DNA from: Scilla litardierei
Taxonomy: Eukaryota > Streptophyta > Magnoliopsida > Asparagales > Asparagaceae
DNA: 64,000 bases
Assembly (NCBI GenBank): GCA_030789695.1
Contig: CM061139.1
Location: forward strand, 103,958,037-104,022,036
Direction: 5' to 3'
In this document: one piece after another, positions 22,147 to 32,963 of the stretch
How the letters are laid out: every line of letters begins with the position of its first letter
Numbering within the stretch: the stretch's first letter is position 1
Notes under the pieces: generated by a model
What the model saw: only the letters and a program-made list of their open reading frames with translations
Database searches by the model: none
Told to the model about the DNA's origin: nothing
Program-made: the position numbers and the translations under genes

Positions 22147-22573
22147 CTTCTCAAATGAAGATCTAGAGGGTGTAGAACTACCGCATGATGACGTCGTCGT
22201 CATCACGGCCACCGTCAACGAGATCTCCTTAAAGAGATTACTTGTCAACACCGAAAGCTCGTGTGACGTACTTTTCTTCACCACATTGGAGAGAATGAGG
22301 CTATCCTCCGTGGAGTTGACACCTTGTTCGGGACCTCTAGTGGGATTCACCAGACACTTCGTTCCAATAGCAGGCATCATCACCCTACCGGTGACCTTCG
22401 GTACGTATCCGCGACATGTCACTCGCCTGACCAGTTTCATGGTGGTAAAGATCAACTCGGCATACAATGAAATCTTCGGGAGACCACTACTAAACGCTAT
22501 AGAAGTGGTGGTCTCAACTTTCCATCAAATGATCAAATTCCAGGCTCCCGAAGTGGTCAGAAAAGCGAGATGA
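22147..22573 (+). pseudogene. Tat protease, catalytically dead
   Basis: Reads FSNEDLEGVELPHDDVVVIT, then KRLLVNTESSCDVLF, LVGFTRHFVPIAGIITLPVT and SAYNEIFGRPLLNA, which follows Tat retropepsins block by block. The family's catalytic triplet is Asp-Thr/Asn-Gly; here it reads Asn-Thr-Glu, so both the aspartate and the glycine are lost. It follows the primer site almost directly because gag is deleted. Confidence 0.8.
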
Positions 22574-22741
22574 AATCAGAAGCAAGCACTGTCATACTAT
22601 ACACTGTCCACCGCTTTGAGAAGGATTAGGTAGGCAGACTCAATCAATCTCAAAGGTGAAGATCGATGGCCCGCAGCAGTCGAATAGACGAAAAACATCC
22701 GGATATCCAAAGAAGAAGGGAAGACTATCTCTATAGGATCA

Positions 22742-23600
22742 ATGCTCCTTTTCGACCTAAGGGAACAGTTGATCGCTCTCTTGAGAGTACATGCAGACGT
22801 TTTCGCCTGGTCCCCGAAGGATATGCCTGGCATCGACCCCGAGGTGATATCCCATAAGCTGGAGGTCGACCCGACTTCCAGACCCATGAAGCAGAAGAAG
22901 AGAAACACGGGGGGGGGGGGGGGCGAAAAGATGAAGGCTACAATCGAGGAAGTGGATCGACTTCTGGAGGCTGGCTTCATTCGGGAAGTCAAATATCCTG
23001 ATTTGCTCTCGAGTGCCATGATGGTGAAGAAGGTGAATGGTAAATGGTGGATGTGCGTCGACTTAATCGATCTCAACAAGCATGTCTAAAGAATAGTTAC
23101 CCCTGCCCCAGATCGACCATCTAGTCGACAATGCTTCAGGCTACGAACTCCTCAGCTTCATTGACGCGTTCTCAGGATATAACTAGATCCAGATGGCATC
23201 AAAGAACGAAGAGAAGACTTCTTTCATCACCGATCGAGGTATTTTCTGTTATACCAAAATGCCATTCGGTTTGAAGAATGCAGGGGCCACGTACCAATGC
23301 ATGATGAACGGAGTCTTCGAGGCTCAAATCGGGCGGAACCTAGAAGTCTACGTTGATGACATGCTGGTCAAGTCGAAGAAGCCGGCATATCACATTGTGG
23401 ATATCCAAGAGATATTCGCACAGATCCGACGATACAACCTTCGGCTGAACCCTGCCAAATGTACCTTTGGGGTTTGATCGGGAAAGTTCCTCGGTTTCAT
23501 GTTGACGAATCGAGGGATCGGGGCCAACCCTGACAAAATCACGGTGATCGTAACAATAAAGGATCCTTCGACCATCAGAGAATTCCAAAGGCTGAACGAA
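22742..23600 (+). pseudogene. Tat reverse transcriptase, with stops
   Basis: Begins with the lineage's HADVFAWSPKDMPGIDPEVI block, then AGFIREVKYPDLLSS, KWWMCVDLIDLNK, LSFIDAFSGYN, KMPFGLKNAGATYQ and the catalytic YVDD (about 23350), then LNPAKCTFGV and GKFLGFMLTNRGI. Stops at 23087-23089, TAG 23184-23186 (expected Gln) and TGA 23475-23477 (expected Arg) break it. A run of 15 G (22909-22923) sits in the linker after the KQKKRN motif. The enzyme would copy element RNA to DNA. Confidence 0.9.
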
Positions 23601-24277
23601 AGAATAGCCACTCTGAGCCAGTTCTTGTCTAAGTCAGCTGAGAGATCGTTACCTTTCTTCAAAGTATTGAGAAAGGCAATAGCTTTTGCCTCGAATGGCA
23701 AGAGGGTTATCGAGTGGGACGCAGATTGCAAAAAAGATTTCATTGAATTGAAAGAATACCTTCGCAGCCCACCACTCTTGACCAAGCTAGACAAGGATGA
23801 CCAACTCATCATGTATCTGGCCGCTACCATGGAGGTCGTGAGCTCGGCACTCGTCAAAGAGGACTCGGGAGTGGAAAGACCTATATATTATGTCTGCCAA
23901 GTCCTCCGAGGCGCAGAAGTAAACTACTCAAGAATAGAGACGATGGCATTTGTGCTAATTCAATCTGCGAGGAGGCTACGACCATACTTCCAAGCACACA
24001 CCATCCTGGTCCTCACTGATATTCCTTTGGAGAAAACCCTAAGAGGTTGGATCATTTGGGGAGAATGACGAAGTGGGGAGTCGAGCTAAGCAAATTCGAC
24101 ATCCAGTTCAAGCCGAGGACCACCATCAAAGGGCATGCTCTCGTCGACTTCATCATCGAACTCACTTACGATGACATCCCAACGAAAGAGGTATATGTTA
24201 CTAACATACAACCCAATACTGCCTCTTCACCCTCGACGGGTCTCAATTCGTCAATCGATGCAATGGAAGACGAGTGA
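23499..24277 (+). pseudogene. Tat RT connection and first RNase H
   Basis: LNERIATLSQFLSKSAER, LPFFKVLRKA and FIELKEYLRSPPLL mark the RT thumb/connection. LIMYLAATMEVVSSALVKE, RPIYYVCQVL and RIETMAFVLIQSARRLRPYF mark RNase H. A frameshift near 24045-24065 moves the last part (RMTKWGVELSKFDIQFKPR, then IKGHALVDFIIEL) to another frame. Confidence 0.85.
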
Positions 24278-24724
24278 ATGTGGATCGTACAAGTTGACTG
24301 TTCGGCCACCCAAACCGACAGCGGGGCCAGAATAATTGTCCAAACATCAGTGGGCAACTTATTCAAGTACGCTCTCTGCTTCGATTTCCAAACCACAAAT
24401 AATGGTGCAGAGTACGAGGTGGCCATCAATGGACTCCGATTAGCTCGAGCCTTAGGAGCAAAGGTGGTCCAACTACTCAACGATTCCAACCTCGTCTTCC
24501 ACCAATTAAACGGAAGCTTTGAGGCCTACAAAGACACAATCCAGAGCTACATGCAAGTTGATAAAGTGGAACTCTCCAAATTCAGACGAGTAGAAATCCA
24601 TCATGTACCAAGGTCGAAGAATCACCAAGCCGACGCCCTTTCAAAGCTCGCGTCATCCTCCCCCGTAAGACTCGGTCGGACAGTGTACGAACAACGTCTA
24701 CCCCACCCCAGCATGCTGGAGTAG
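24278..24724 (+). pseudogene. Second (archaeal-type) RNase H of Tat element
   Basis: 148 codons open. The blocks WIVQVDCSA, TNNGAEYEVAINGLRLARAL, LLNDSNLVFHQLNGSFEA and HVPRSKNHQADALSKLASS are those of the extra RNase H found only in Tat-lineage plant Ty3 elements. The four expected acidic residues (VD, AEYE, ND, QAD) are present. It follows the first RNase H after a stop. This is the least damaged domain of the element. Confidence 0.85.
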
Positions 24725-24757
24725 GAACTGCTAAGCCTCAACCAAGGAGTCACTTGG

Positions 24758-25964
24758 ATGGATCCCATAATCCGTTACCTGAGCACGGGGGGAAAGTCAA
24801 CTGACCCAGTGGAGGCGCGAAAGCTAGAATGGAAAGAGTACCAATTCATTCTGCTAGATGGTTCATTGCACAAAAGGCGATGGACCAGGTATGAAATTTT
24901 TCCCTACCTCAAATGTTTGGCCTCGCAAGCAGCGCTTTATATGATCCAAGCATCCACGAGGGCGATTGTGGGAACCATTGCGAGAAAAAGCAATAGCTTT
25001 GAAGGCCGTAAGACAAGGTTACTTCTGGCCAACCATGTTCAAGGATACTGTCGAGTACGTGCAGAAGTGCCAAACTTGCCAGAAGTTCTCAAATATCAGC
25101 TCGGCCCCCCAATTGATCTAATCCACATCATCAGTCCAATACCCTTCGCTAAGTGTGGATTAGGCCTCCTCGATCTATTCAACAGGAGAGCAGGCAATGA
25201 AATTCCCGATAGTGGCAATCGACTACTTCACGAAATGGATCGAAGCAGAGCCCCTGTCCCGAATCACTTGGAAGGAGGTCAGGAGCTTCGTCTGAAAATC
25301 CATTATCTGTCGATTTGGCATCCCACAATCTATTGTGACGGAAAATGGGACGTAGTTCGACAGTGCCAGCTTCAAGGATTTTTGCTCTGAGCTGAAAATC
25401 AAGCTGCATTTTGCCTCTGTCGCCCATCTCCAGTTCAATGGATTGGCAGAAGCTGCTAACAAATGTATCTTTGGACCCCTTCGGAAGAGAATAACCGGGC
25501 TCGAGCGAACCTGGCCAGAAGAGATCCTCGGCATACTGTGGTCGTATAGAACGACCCACAAAATCTCAACAGGTGAAACACCTTTCATGCTTGCTTATGG
25601 TTGTGAAGCTGTCGTCCCAGTGGAGGTTAATGAACTGCCACTTCGTCTCCAATATTACGACGAAGAAAGAAACTCAGAAGGGCTCGAACTCAACCTACAA
25701 GTGGTCGATGAGGTTCACGAACTGGCTTTGTCGACCCTCATTGAACAAAAAGGATGCATAGTTCGGTATTTCAACTTCAAGGTGCACAGACGTAGCTTCC
25801 ATATAGGTGACTTGGTGCTACATAAGGCTGCCTTCACACCCGAGATCCTCAAGCAAGGAAAGCTCACTGCGAAGTGGGAAGGGCCTTACAAAGTGCTTGA
25901 TGTGCTCGGTCCTGCCACCTATCGGCTCGCTACATTGGATGATAGTGAGCTACCCCATCATTAG
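24758..25964 (+). pseudogene. Tat integrase, frameshifted
   Basis: The N-terminal zinc-binding part (24758-25090) is shifted and its His/Cys pattern is not intact. The core reads VAIDYFTKWIEAEPLSRIT, ICRFGIPQSIVTENG and, after a stop, NGLAEAANK. The first acid (Asp) and the last (Glu) are in place; the middle one appears as Glu instead of Asp. The C-terminal part is one open stretch: LWSYRTTHKISTGETPF, AYGCEAVVPVEV, then FHIGDLVLHK and KWEGPYKVLDV, which marks the DNA-binding tail. It ends by 25964. Confidence 0.85.
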
Positions 25965-26109
25965 AATGCTGAGCATTTGCAAAAGTACTATCAATGATCA
26001 TATCAGTGATGGTAAATATATCGAATGATTGAAACTTATCTTTGTCTTTTATCTTATGCAGATTCATGGTAAATACAAAGTCAGTCGTTTTTCAATATCT
26101 ATCTAATGA

Positions 26110-26640
26110 TTTCTAACCCTAGTCGTCAGCCGTAAGCCGAGGGATCACCCCTTGCCACTGAACAACCCTAGACCATCATCGGCCGTAAGTCGAAGGAGCC
26201 TCGCTCCTCGCCACCGAACGACCCTAGTAGTCAGCCATAAGCCGAGTGATCACCCCTTGCCACTGAAGGACCCTCAACCATCGTCGGTCGTAAGTCAAAG
26301 GGACCTCGCCCCTCGCCACTGAACAACCTTAGTAGTCAGCCATAAGCCGAGTGATCACCCCTCGCCACTGAATGACCCTCGATCGTCGTCGGCCGTAAGT
26401 TGAAGGGACCTCGCCCCTCGCCACTAAACGAACCTAGTCGTTAGCCGTAAACCGAGGGCTCACCCCTTGCCACTGAACGACCCTCGACTGTCATCGACCG
26501 TAAGTCGAAGGGACCTCGCCCCTCGCCACCGAATGACCCTAGCCATCAGTCGTAGGCCAAGGGATCACCCCTCGCCACTGAATAACCTGCGACTGTCGTC
26601 GGCCGTAAGTCGAAGGGGCCTCACCTCTTGCCACCAAATG
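26110..26640 (+). repeat. Tandem repeat array, about 110-bp unit, 3' of Tat pol
   Basis: About four to five imperfect units, each made of two related halves: one with GCCGTAAGCCGAGGGATCACC then CTTGCCACTGAA, the other with GCCGTAAGTCGAAGG then CCTCGCC and CTCGCCACCGAA. Such 3' tandem repeats are common in Tat elements. No coding. Confidence 0.85.
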
Positions 26641-26924
26641 ATCCAAGGCAATAGTTGTGAACGCATCAATATGGCTGATAACCTAGAATGTCGCACTTAT
26701 CAGGTGAATATGCGTAACTTGTCAACGAGCCAACTTACCATTGATTTGTAGAAATTCGGAAATTGCATCGTTGAGGGGCCATACACATGCATATGTTCGA
26801 ATGAATAAAAACGCAAAAGTTGCAGAAGTTGCAAAAGATGCAAAAGTTTTCATTATTTTCATTTCAAAAGCAAAGGGAATGAAAAAAGAAGGGGTACATA
26901 AAACCTAGGCTAAGTTCTGCCAGC
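26641..26924 (+). other. Tat 3' region, non-coding
   Basis: A short stretch of small direct repeats (GCAAAAGTTGCAGAAGTTGC and similar, about 26810-26850) and A-rich sequence between the tandem array and the end of the antisense ORF. No gene. Confidence 0.5.
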
Positions 26925-26998
26925 CTAGTAGGGAGGAGCGCCTCTTGTTACAAAGACGTTGTGGAAAGCTTCCATCGCCTTTGTGAACCTCACCATGA
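26925..26998 (-). pseudogene. Antisense ORF of Tat element, C-terminal fragment
   Basis: Minus-strand codons from 26998 to a TAG at 26925-26927. It is the end of the ORF whose main part is at 52744-53160. When E1 and one copy of its CATGA duplication are left out, the reading frame passes through the site without a break. It lies downstream of pol, opposite in direction, the place where some Tat elements (for example Grande) carry an antisense gene. Function unknown. Confidence 0.65.
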
Positions 26999-27399
26999 TG
27001 ATTCGGAGTGAATATTGCATATTTAACCCCCCATTTAGCCATATTTTGTGTGTAAATGATGTTTAATTGGTATCTAATACGTTCGTATATTGTATACCAT
27101 CATTTATTAGAGATATCACTTGATTTGTACACAAAGTATGAATTTTAGTAAGTATTTATGCCTTTTTATATTTTTCATGGCTTGGTCTCGATCTCACGAT
27201 TCCAAAGACTATTTATTTGTATTTTTCTGAGATCTGTGCTAATTACTGTGAATTTTTGAATGCAGAATACCAACTAAATGAGGAAATACGCTCAAAATAC
27301 GCTTGGAAATACGGCCGCACGAATCTTGGCGGCCACGTGGCTCAATCTGCACCGCTTATCCTTCATCCAGCGGCAACAAAATGCGGGCGACACCCCCCG

Positions 27400-27582
27400 C
27401 CGTTGGATCAAAATCCAACGGCCACGAACGCAGATCAGTAGCTCCCGCAGACTCAGCGAGCTCACGCGACTCTATTCCACGTGGCGCACATCCGTGTGTT
27501 CCCGCGTCATCCAACTGTGTGCGAAAACGGAAGAAGGCGGGCGACGTGGTCAACAGCGATCCGTTCGATCGAAATCGAACGG
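27400..27582. repeat. Two 22-bp perfect inverted repeats in E1 U3
   Basis: 27400-27421 has arms CCGTTGGAT and ATCCAACGG around CAAA. 27561-27582 has arms CCGTTCGAT and ATCGAACGG around CGAA. Same length, same outer bases, paired changes inside. A third, at 51654-51675 in the 3' LTR (27724-27745 in the 5' LTR), has arms CCGTTGGATTA and TAATCCGACGG with one mismatch. Confidence 0.85.
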
Positions 27583-27931
27583 CCCCGTTTACTTCCGAAG
27601 CGAACGTGGAGGCAGCATTTTACGGAGCGACGTGGCGATGTTACGATCGCTCGATCGCGATCGAACTGTGGAGAGTGCTCCAGCCTGAGGCAAAGCGAGC
27701 GGACAACGTGGCTAATTTTTTGTCTGTTGGATTATAATCCGACGCTCGTGATATATTTCGAGATGGATTCGTACGCGAGCGGAAGTGTTGTTCTGTTGGC
27801 CACGTGTCGCCATGAGAGTCGATCCCGCCCAGATCAAACGGCAGAGAATCGATGCGGCTTTGCGGGTGCGGGTTTAAGCCAAATGGATGCGGGTTTTGAA
27901 CCCGATAGCAACATTAAACCCGCAACCTAAT

Positions 27932-27940
27932 TATATAAGG
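27932..27940 (+). promoter_or_regulatory. TATA box of E1 5' LTR
   Basis: TATATAAGG, downstream of the U3 inverted repeats. The same box is at 51862-51870 in the 3' LTR. Confidence 0.6.
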
Positions 27941-28819
27941 TATTTCTAGGGTTTTTGAGCGTATTCTTGGCGTATTTGGGTGATTTTGGAGCCGATTTTT
28001 GCAGCAATTTTTTGAGAATCCAGAGAGCAACCTGAGGGAATTTTCAGAGGCTTTTAGGAGGAAGAAGAAGGGTTTTCTTAGGCAAATAGATAGCGTATTT
28101 GGTGATATTTCTTGAACTCTATTGTGTATTTTGAATTCTAATTATTTCTATTGCTTAGAACTATGGTTATTGTGATTTTCAGTATGAGTAGCTAAATTCT
28201 CATTGTGCATGGTATGGTGTAGTTAGTGGATATGATTTGTATTCGTTTGGTTGAATTGTCGTGCTAAAATTGTCATGTTGATAAAGTTGTAGTCTTTATT
28301 TTTAAATCTACTCTTCATCTTCCAAAAGAACATGATTTAGTAGATGATTACCTCACAAGGGTGAGTTTTGATTTCCCCAAAAGGGACTTTCATCGCTTAT
28401 ATTTAAAAGACTAAAACTTTAGCAACGATTGTATTGAATTTTGTGCTTTAATCCCCACAAGGATATTTTCCGGTGAATTGCTCTCAAAAATAGAATTCAT
28501 TGAGTTATATTTAGTCAACCAAATTAATACGAATCATGGATCCTAATGAACCCATACCATGTGCATACTTCTCATATATATTTTTATACACGAAACTTTA
28601 TTTGCACGTATTGTTCACGTACTAAAAACCATGATCAAACCCATTGAAACCATCGTCATCATAAGTGGTTAGTCTCTTTTCGTTGACTCTCTATTTGATT
28701 TGAGCTTTGTGGTTGCAACAGATTTTCTCCCGAGGATTCGACATCTGGACTCCCATATTATATTACTTGTACGGACTCTTTCGCTTGAGAGAAGCACATT
28801 TTTGGGCTGAGCAAGTTTT

Positions 28820-28836
28820 TGGCGACGTTGCCGGGG
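28820..28836 (+). other. Primer binding site of E1
   Basis: TGGCGACGTTGCCGGGG: the Athila tRNA-Asp site with one mismatch against TGGCGCCGTTGCCGGGG, which is present unchanged in F and G. Confidence 0.8.
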
Positions 28837-28940
28837 AGAATGGTTTGTTACCACAGTTTATTTCATTTAGGAGACCTTCGATGAGATCTTTCCACTTTAC
28901 TGTATATAAACTTTTGTTTATTTTTTTAGTTTTTTGTTAA

Positions 28941-30061
28941 ATGGAGTATATGAATTTCTATTGCACAAACAATTGGCATGATGCAGAGTACGCTAATGCA
29001 CACAAACATAGGATGGAGAAGATCAAGATCGTTAGTTTTAATCAGACTGATTGTGAAACTTTCTTTCAGGCCTGGAGGAGGTTCACAGACATAATATCGA
29101 GCTATCCGCAGCATGTGTACACAAAGGAAGAGCTTATGGAGTCCTTCCTAGATGGACTACGACCACAGTTGCAGGAATTTTTGGGAGTCATGACGCCGAC
29201 AGAGGCGTGTAAATACATGGAGTCTTTACACGAGAATGAAGAAACCATAAAAGAGACTTCAGAGTGCGATTCAACGAAGCCTCATGCCTTGATCAAGGGG
29301 AGCAAAGCATAGACGTACATTTGCATTCTTTGAAAGAGGAGGTTTATTTGCTTATTCAGACACAGGAGGCTACATCCCATCAATTCCAAGAGAATTTACT
29401 TGCTCGCAGCTGGCAGATTCAGCAATCCATCGAAAATCTTACTTTGATTGCCACTTACTTAGAAGAAAATAATTCTTTTGAAATTCGATTTCAAGAATCT
29501 AATATGAGTACACCTTCTATTGCATGTATATCAAGCGAGCCATGGCGCGATGAAGGTACAAATCAGAACATTAACATGGCTGGAAGCGCGTGCAAAAGAG
29601 AGGACGAGCTAGCAATTTTGGATGAACCGGAGGAGGAAATAGCGATGGAAATGTGTTCAAAGATTATCGCTATGGAGCCCGAACCATTCCCTCCCCCAAT
29701 TTTTTTCCAAAATAATTTACCCGTCTCCCCAATGACTGAGCATCATACCGAGAGTAGTGCATATCTTTCAGGGAGTAGTCAACAACATGCTTTATTTTAC
29801 TTTACTTACTTTGATTACTACATTTGGAATATGTTTGTGGCGAAGAATTTTAAACTAATTTGGACTGACATAACTCATCTCTTGCAGGACATTGGCAAAC
29901 AAGTTATAGAGATGCTTGGAGTTGTGTTGCTGGGGTCCAATTTAGCTAAAGGAGGAAGATTACTCGCCGAGGAGCGCAATGATCAAATTGAACAACTTCC
30001 TCCACCATTAAAGATTCGGGATCTGCCATTTGATCACGGTGTGTTCCTTCCATTAGCGTAG
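28941..30061 (+). pseudogene. E1 gag-like ORF with shared C-terminal domain, one frameshift
   Basis: Starts at ATG 28941. Residues about 38-100 (ETFFQAWRRFTDIISSYPQH, MESFLDGLRPQLQEF, TPTEACKYMESL) match the retrotransposon gag block of Athila-type elements (compare ETLYEAWERFKDL and FYNGL in G). The frame ends at 29312; the continuation (265 codons, to 30061) is in the -1 frame and overlaps from 29264, with no ATG of its own, so one base change probably broke a single ORF. The last 80 residues (from WNMFVAKNFKL to IEQLPPPLKIRDLPF) align in order with the end of the F ORF. Function of that end domain unknown. Expression as one protein is unlikely in this copy. Confidence 0.6.
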
Positions 30062-31104
30062 ATTTTATAAGCTTTCTAGGATGCTTGCTTGAATAAACTC
30101 ATACCCTTTTCGACATTGAGGACAATGTCCATCTTTAGTTGGGGGGTATGTATAAGACCTTAGGATTTTTAAAAAAAAAACTAGGCTAAGAGAAGATTAT
30201 ATCACCAATCTCATCATTTAAAAATCCTTCACATTCCAAATACGGATGATTATGCATTGATTGAGTTCCAAAAATTGTTTGTGGCTTGGGTTAATGATTT
30301 TTCCTTCATGGAATTACCGTTAATATGCTATTCATGAAAACTTTCAATTTCCATGATTAATATCTCGAAATAGTTTGAATTTATTCCATGCATGCTAATG
30401 TGATGAAAAAGCTTAAGTATACACGATTTATTAGAATAGTCTTCAAGTTGAAGAGGAATTTGGCCATTGTTATTAATGTTTATGTTCGAAGAATGGGTGT
30501 TGAGTTGCTTACGAAAAAAACAGAAAAAGGAGAAAAAATGAAAAAAAAAATGAAATGAATAAGTGTATCACTAAATAAATAAGTTGGTTGGCTCGAGTAG
30601 TACAGTCCGAGGGGGTCCTTTTTGGCCTAATGCCCTATTATCGTCTGATTTGGGAGCCATTGAACGGAAACTCACTCATTTGATGGAGCGATCCAAGTTA
30701 TACATTTTTCCGCAAATGTTGCTTTATGCGCGTTACGCTAAACTAATAAAAGAAAAAGGAAAAGAAAAAGAATGGTGAATATACTAAGCAACGTCAATAT
30801 CCATGATTTGAATGATCGTTTTGAGATGCCAATTCCTTGGAAATGAGAAAGCTAGGATACAACGACGTGTTATACTTTCGCTTGTGCAAAACGATGCTTG
30901 CTTGTTATTTATTCAAATTAAATTAGAGAAAATATCATGCGATTGATCTTGTTCATGGATTGTGTATATTGATGGTCTAAATCATGTTTGGAAACTGTAT
31001 TATTGAGCCATGCCATAAGCAATTTGATAGAATTTATTGTTTTATTAATCATTCGTATTCATCGCTCTTTTTGCTAGAGACTAGCAAAACGCTAGTTGGG
31101 GGTG
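30062..31104 (+). other. E1 3' non-coding region with purine tracts
   Basis: Contains ACATTGAGGACAATG followed by TTAGTTGGGGGGTATG (about 30110-30150), an A-rich stretch (30520-30560), and the final polypurine tract GTTGGGGGTG directly before the LTR at 31105. The same modules occur in F and G. No gene. Confidence 0.65.
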
Positions 31105-31651
31105 TGATTCGGAGTGAATATTGCATATTTAACCCCCCATTTAGCCATATTTTGTGTGTAAATGATGTTAAATTGGACTCTAATACGTTCGTATATTGTA
31201 TACCATCATTTATTAGAGATATCACTTGATTTGTACACAAAGTATGAATTTTAGTAAGTATTTCTGCCTTTTTATATTTTTCATGGCTTGGTCTCGATCT
31301 CACGATTCCAAAGACTATTTATTTGTATTTTTCTGAGATCTGTGCTAATTACTGTGAATTTTTGAATGCAGAATACCAACTAAATGAGGAAATACGCTTG
31401 GAAATACGGCCGCAAGAATCTTGGCGGCCACGTGGCTCAATCTGCACCGCTTATCCTTCATCCAGCGGCTACAAAATGCGGGCGACACCCCCCCCCCCCC
31501 CCCCCCCCCCGTTGGATCAAAATCTAATGGCCACGAACGCAGATCAGCAGCTCCCGCAGACTCAGCGAGCTCACGCGGATCTATTCCACGTGGCGCACAT
31601 CCGTGTGTTCCCGCGTCATCCAACGGTGTGCGAAAACGGAAGAAGGCGGGC
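31105..31651 (+). repeat. 3' LTR of E1, left part
   Basis: Matches 26999-27545. A run of 23 C (31488-31510) replaces 6 C in the 5' LTR. It ends at the CGGGC duplication (31647-31651), where the F-G insertion starts. Resumes at 51468. Confidence 0.9.
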
Positions 31652-31954
31652 TGATCACTCCATATTTTACACCTTTTTTCTGCATATTTGCATACCGTTT
31701 TGATCGCCCATATCACGCTTTTCACGATTATTCGACAATATTGCGATGCTTTTCACTATTTCTTGTTTTTGTCGTATTTCAGGAAATATGGAGCGATTTT
31801 GATCGATTGTGAGATCAAGAGGATTTGCGCCCACTCCGGAGTGTCAACCATGGCCCTTTTGAGGGTTATTCTGCAATGGAAGAGGAGTGGAAGAAGAAAG
31901 AACGCCGTAGGAGCGACGGGGGAGCGAAAAGATGAAGATTGGGCATTTTAAGCA

Positions 31955-32500
31955 TGCCACTCGGCCGAGTGAAGGAGTCACTCGGCCGAGCATTGAGACC
32001 CCGCTCGGCCGGCCAGATCGGATACGCAACAGAGATGTATCAGCGTGCACTCGGCCGAGCATCGCACGTCGACTCGGTCGAGTGCGGAGACTCCGTCCGC
32101 CCGAGTGGCACCCAGACGACGGCAAGCCAAAATGTCCGACTTACTGTAATCCGTCAGTCTGCCCCAGAAGCCCGACTCGGCCGAGTGACGAAAGCCGTCC
32201 GCCCGAGTACCAAATGCCCCTCGGCCGAGTGACATTTGCCACTCGACCGAGTGCTGCCGAGGACACACGGCGCCCAGATTTTCAGACATCCTCCTACTCT
32301 TTTCAAATCTGCTATCATTCCAGCCATCAAATTATTTTTCTCATATTTTTTATGGATAGTAGACTTCATGAAGATTCCAACGCCGCAAAGAACGTGCAAA
32401 TCGGAGGTCGGATGAAATCTGGGGAATTTCTGTAAGTTGACGCTGCAGTGCTGGAATTCTCACTCGGCCGAGTGAGCTTTCCCCACTCGGCCGAGTCGTA
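31955..32500. repeat. CACTCGGCCGAGTG palindrome cluster, F 5' LTR
   Basis: About ten full or partial copies. A perfect 16-base form TCACTCGGCCGAGTGA is at 32460-32475. Variants include CGCTCGGCCGGCC and CCGCCCGAGTG. Same cluster at 37894-38439 in the 3' LTR. Confidence 0.95.
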
Positions 32501-32963
32501 ACTTGCCCAGAATTGAAGTTGTACGCGGACTCCGTTTCGTGCGTGAGTTGGAGGGGATTTCTAGGGCTTTTTGCTAGGGTTTTTTTGGGGGCTATTTAAG
32601 GGGGTTTGTAGCCACCATTAGGGGGGTTCCCAAGATGTTTTAGGAGGATTATTTTAGAGGTTAGGCCATGCCATAGGCCCCCTCTTGGATCAAAAAGCTT
32701 GTATTTGGATTGGAATTCTTCATCTAAGCTAAGTATTTCTATTCTTATTATTTGAATCTTTGATTTTCTATCTTTTTATATGCAAGCAATGGTTTTTATT
32801 GATTCTTATATCCTTATTGCTATGCTTGAGTAGATTTGTTGTTCTAGGGTTTGGGGATGAACCCTATGGATCTAATTTCATATTTGTGAAGAATGAATTC
32901 TAAATTGCTAGAATTGCTAGGAGGTTAGGTTGTGATTGATTTCCTACGGATAGCTAGGGATTT

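Larger units (their letters stand above)
26999..28813 (+). repeat. 5' LTR of E1
   Basis: 1815 bp, TGATTCGGAG...GGGCTGAGCA. U3 holds 22-bp inverted repeats at 27400-27421, 27561-27582 and 27724-27745 and a CGATCG-rich block at 27641-27666. TATATAAGG is at 27932-27940. The leader beyond it has a series of short hairpins with CAAAA/CACAA loops (about 28310-28500). Confidence 0.9.

Noticed and set aside
27278..27930. Overlapping plus-strand frames in the E1 LTR (also 31323-31703 and 51385-51860)
   Set aside because: They lie upstream of the TATA box in the LTR, differ between the two LTR copies and have no domain.
31932..32435. Open frames rich in TRPS/LGRV/ARPS on both strands (also 37871-38440, 39845-40210, 49926-50291, 44841-45293 and 223-675)
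   Set aside because: They are by-products of the CACTCGGCCGAGTG and TCACCCGATCGGGTGA palindromes, which lack stops in most frames on both strands. They lie in LTR U3 regions and have no domain.
31955..32500. CRISPR-like array of short repeats
   Set aside because: Repeats are perfect palindromes with irregular spacing and many variants, inside a plant LTR that is duplicated at the other end of the element.
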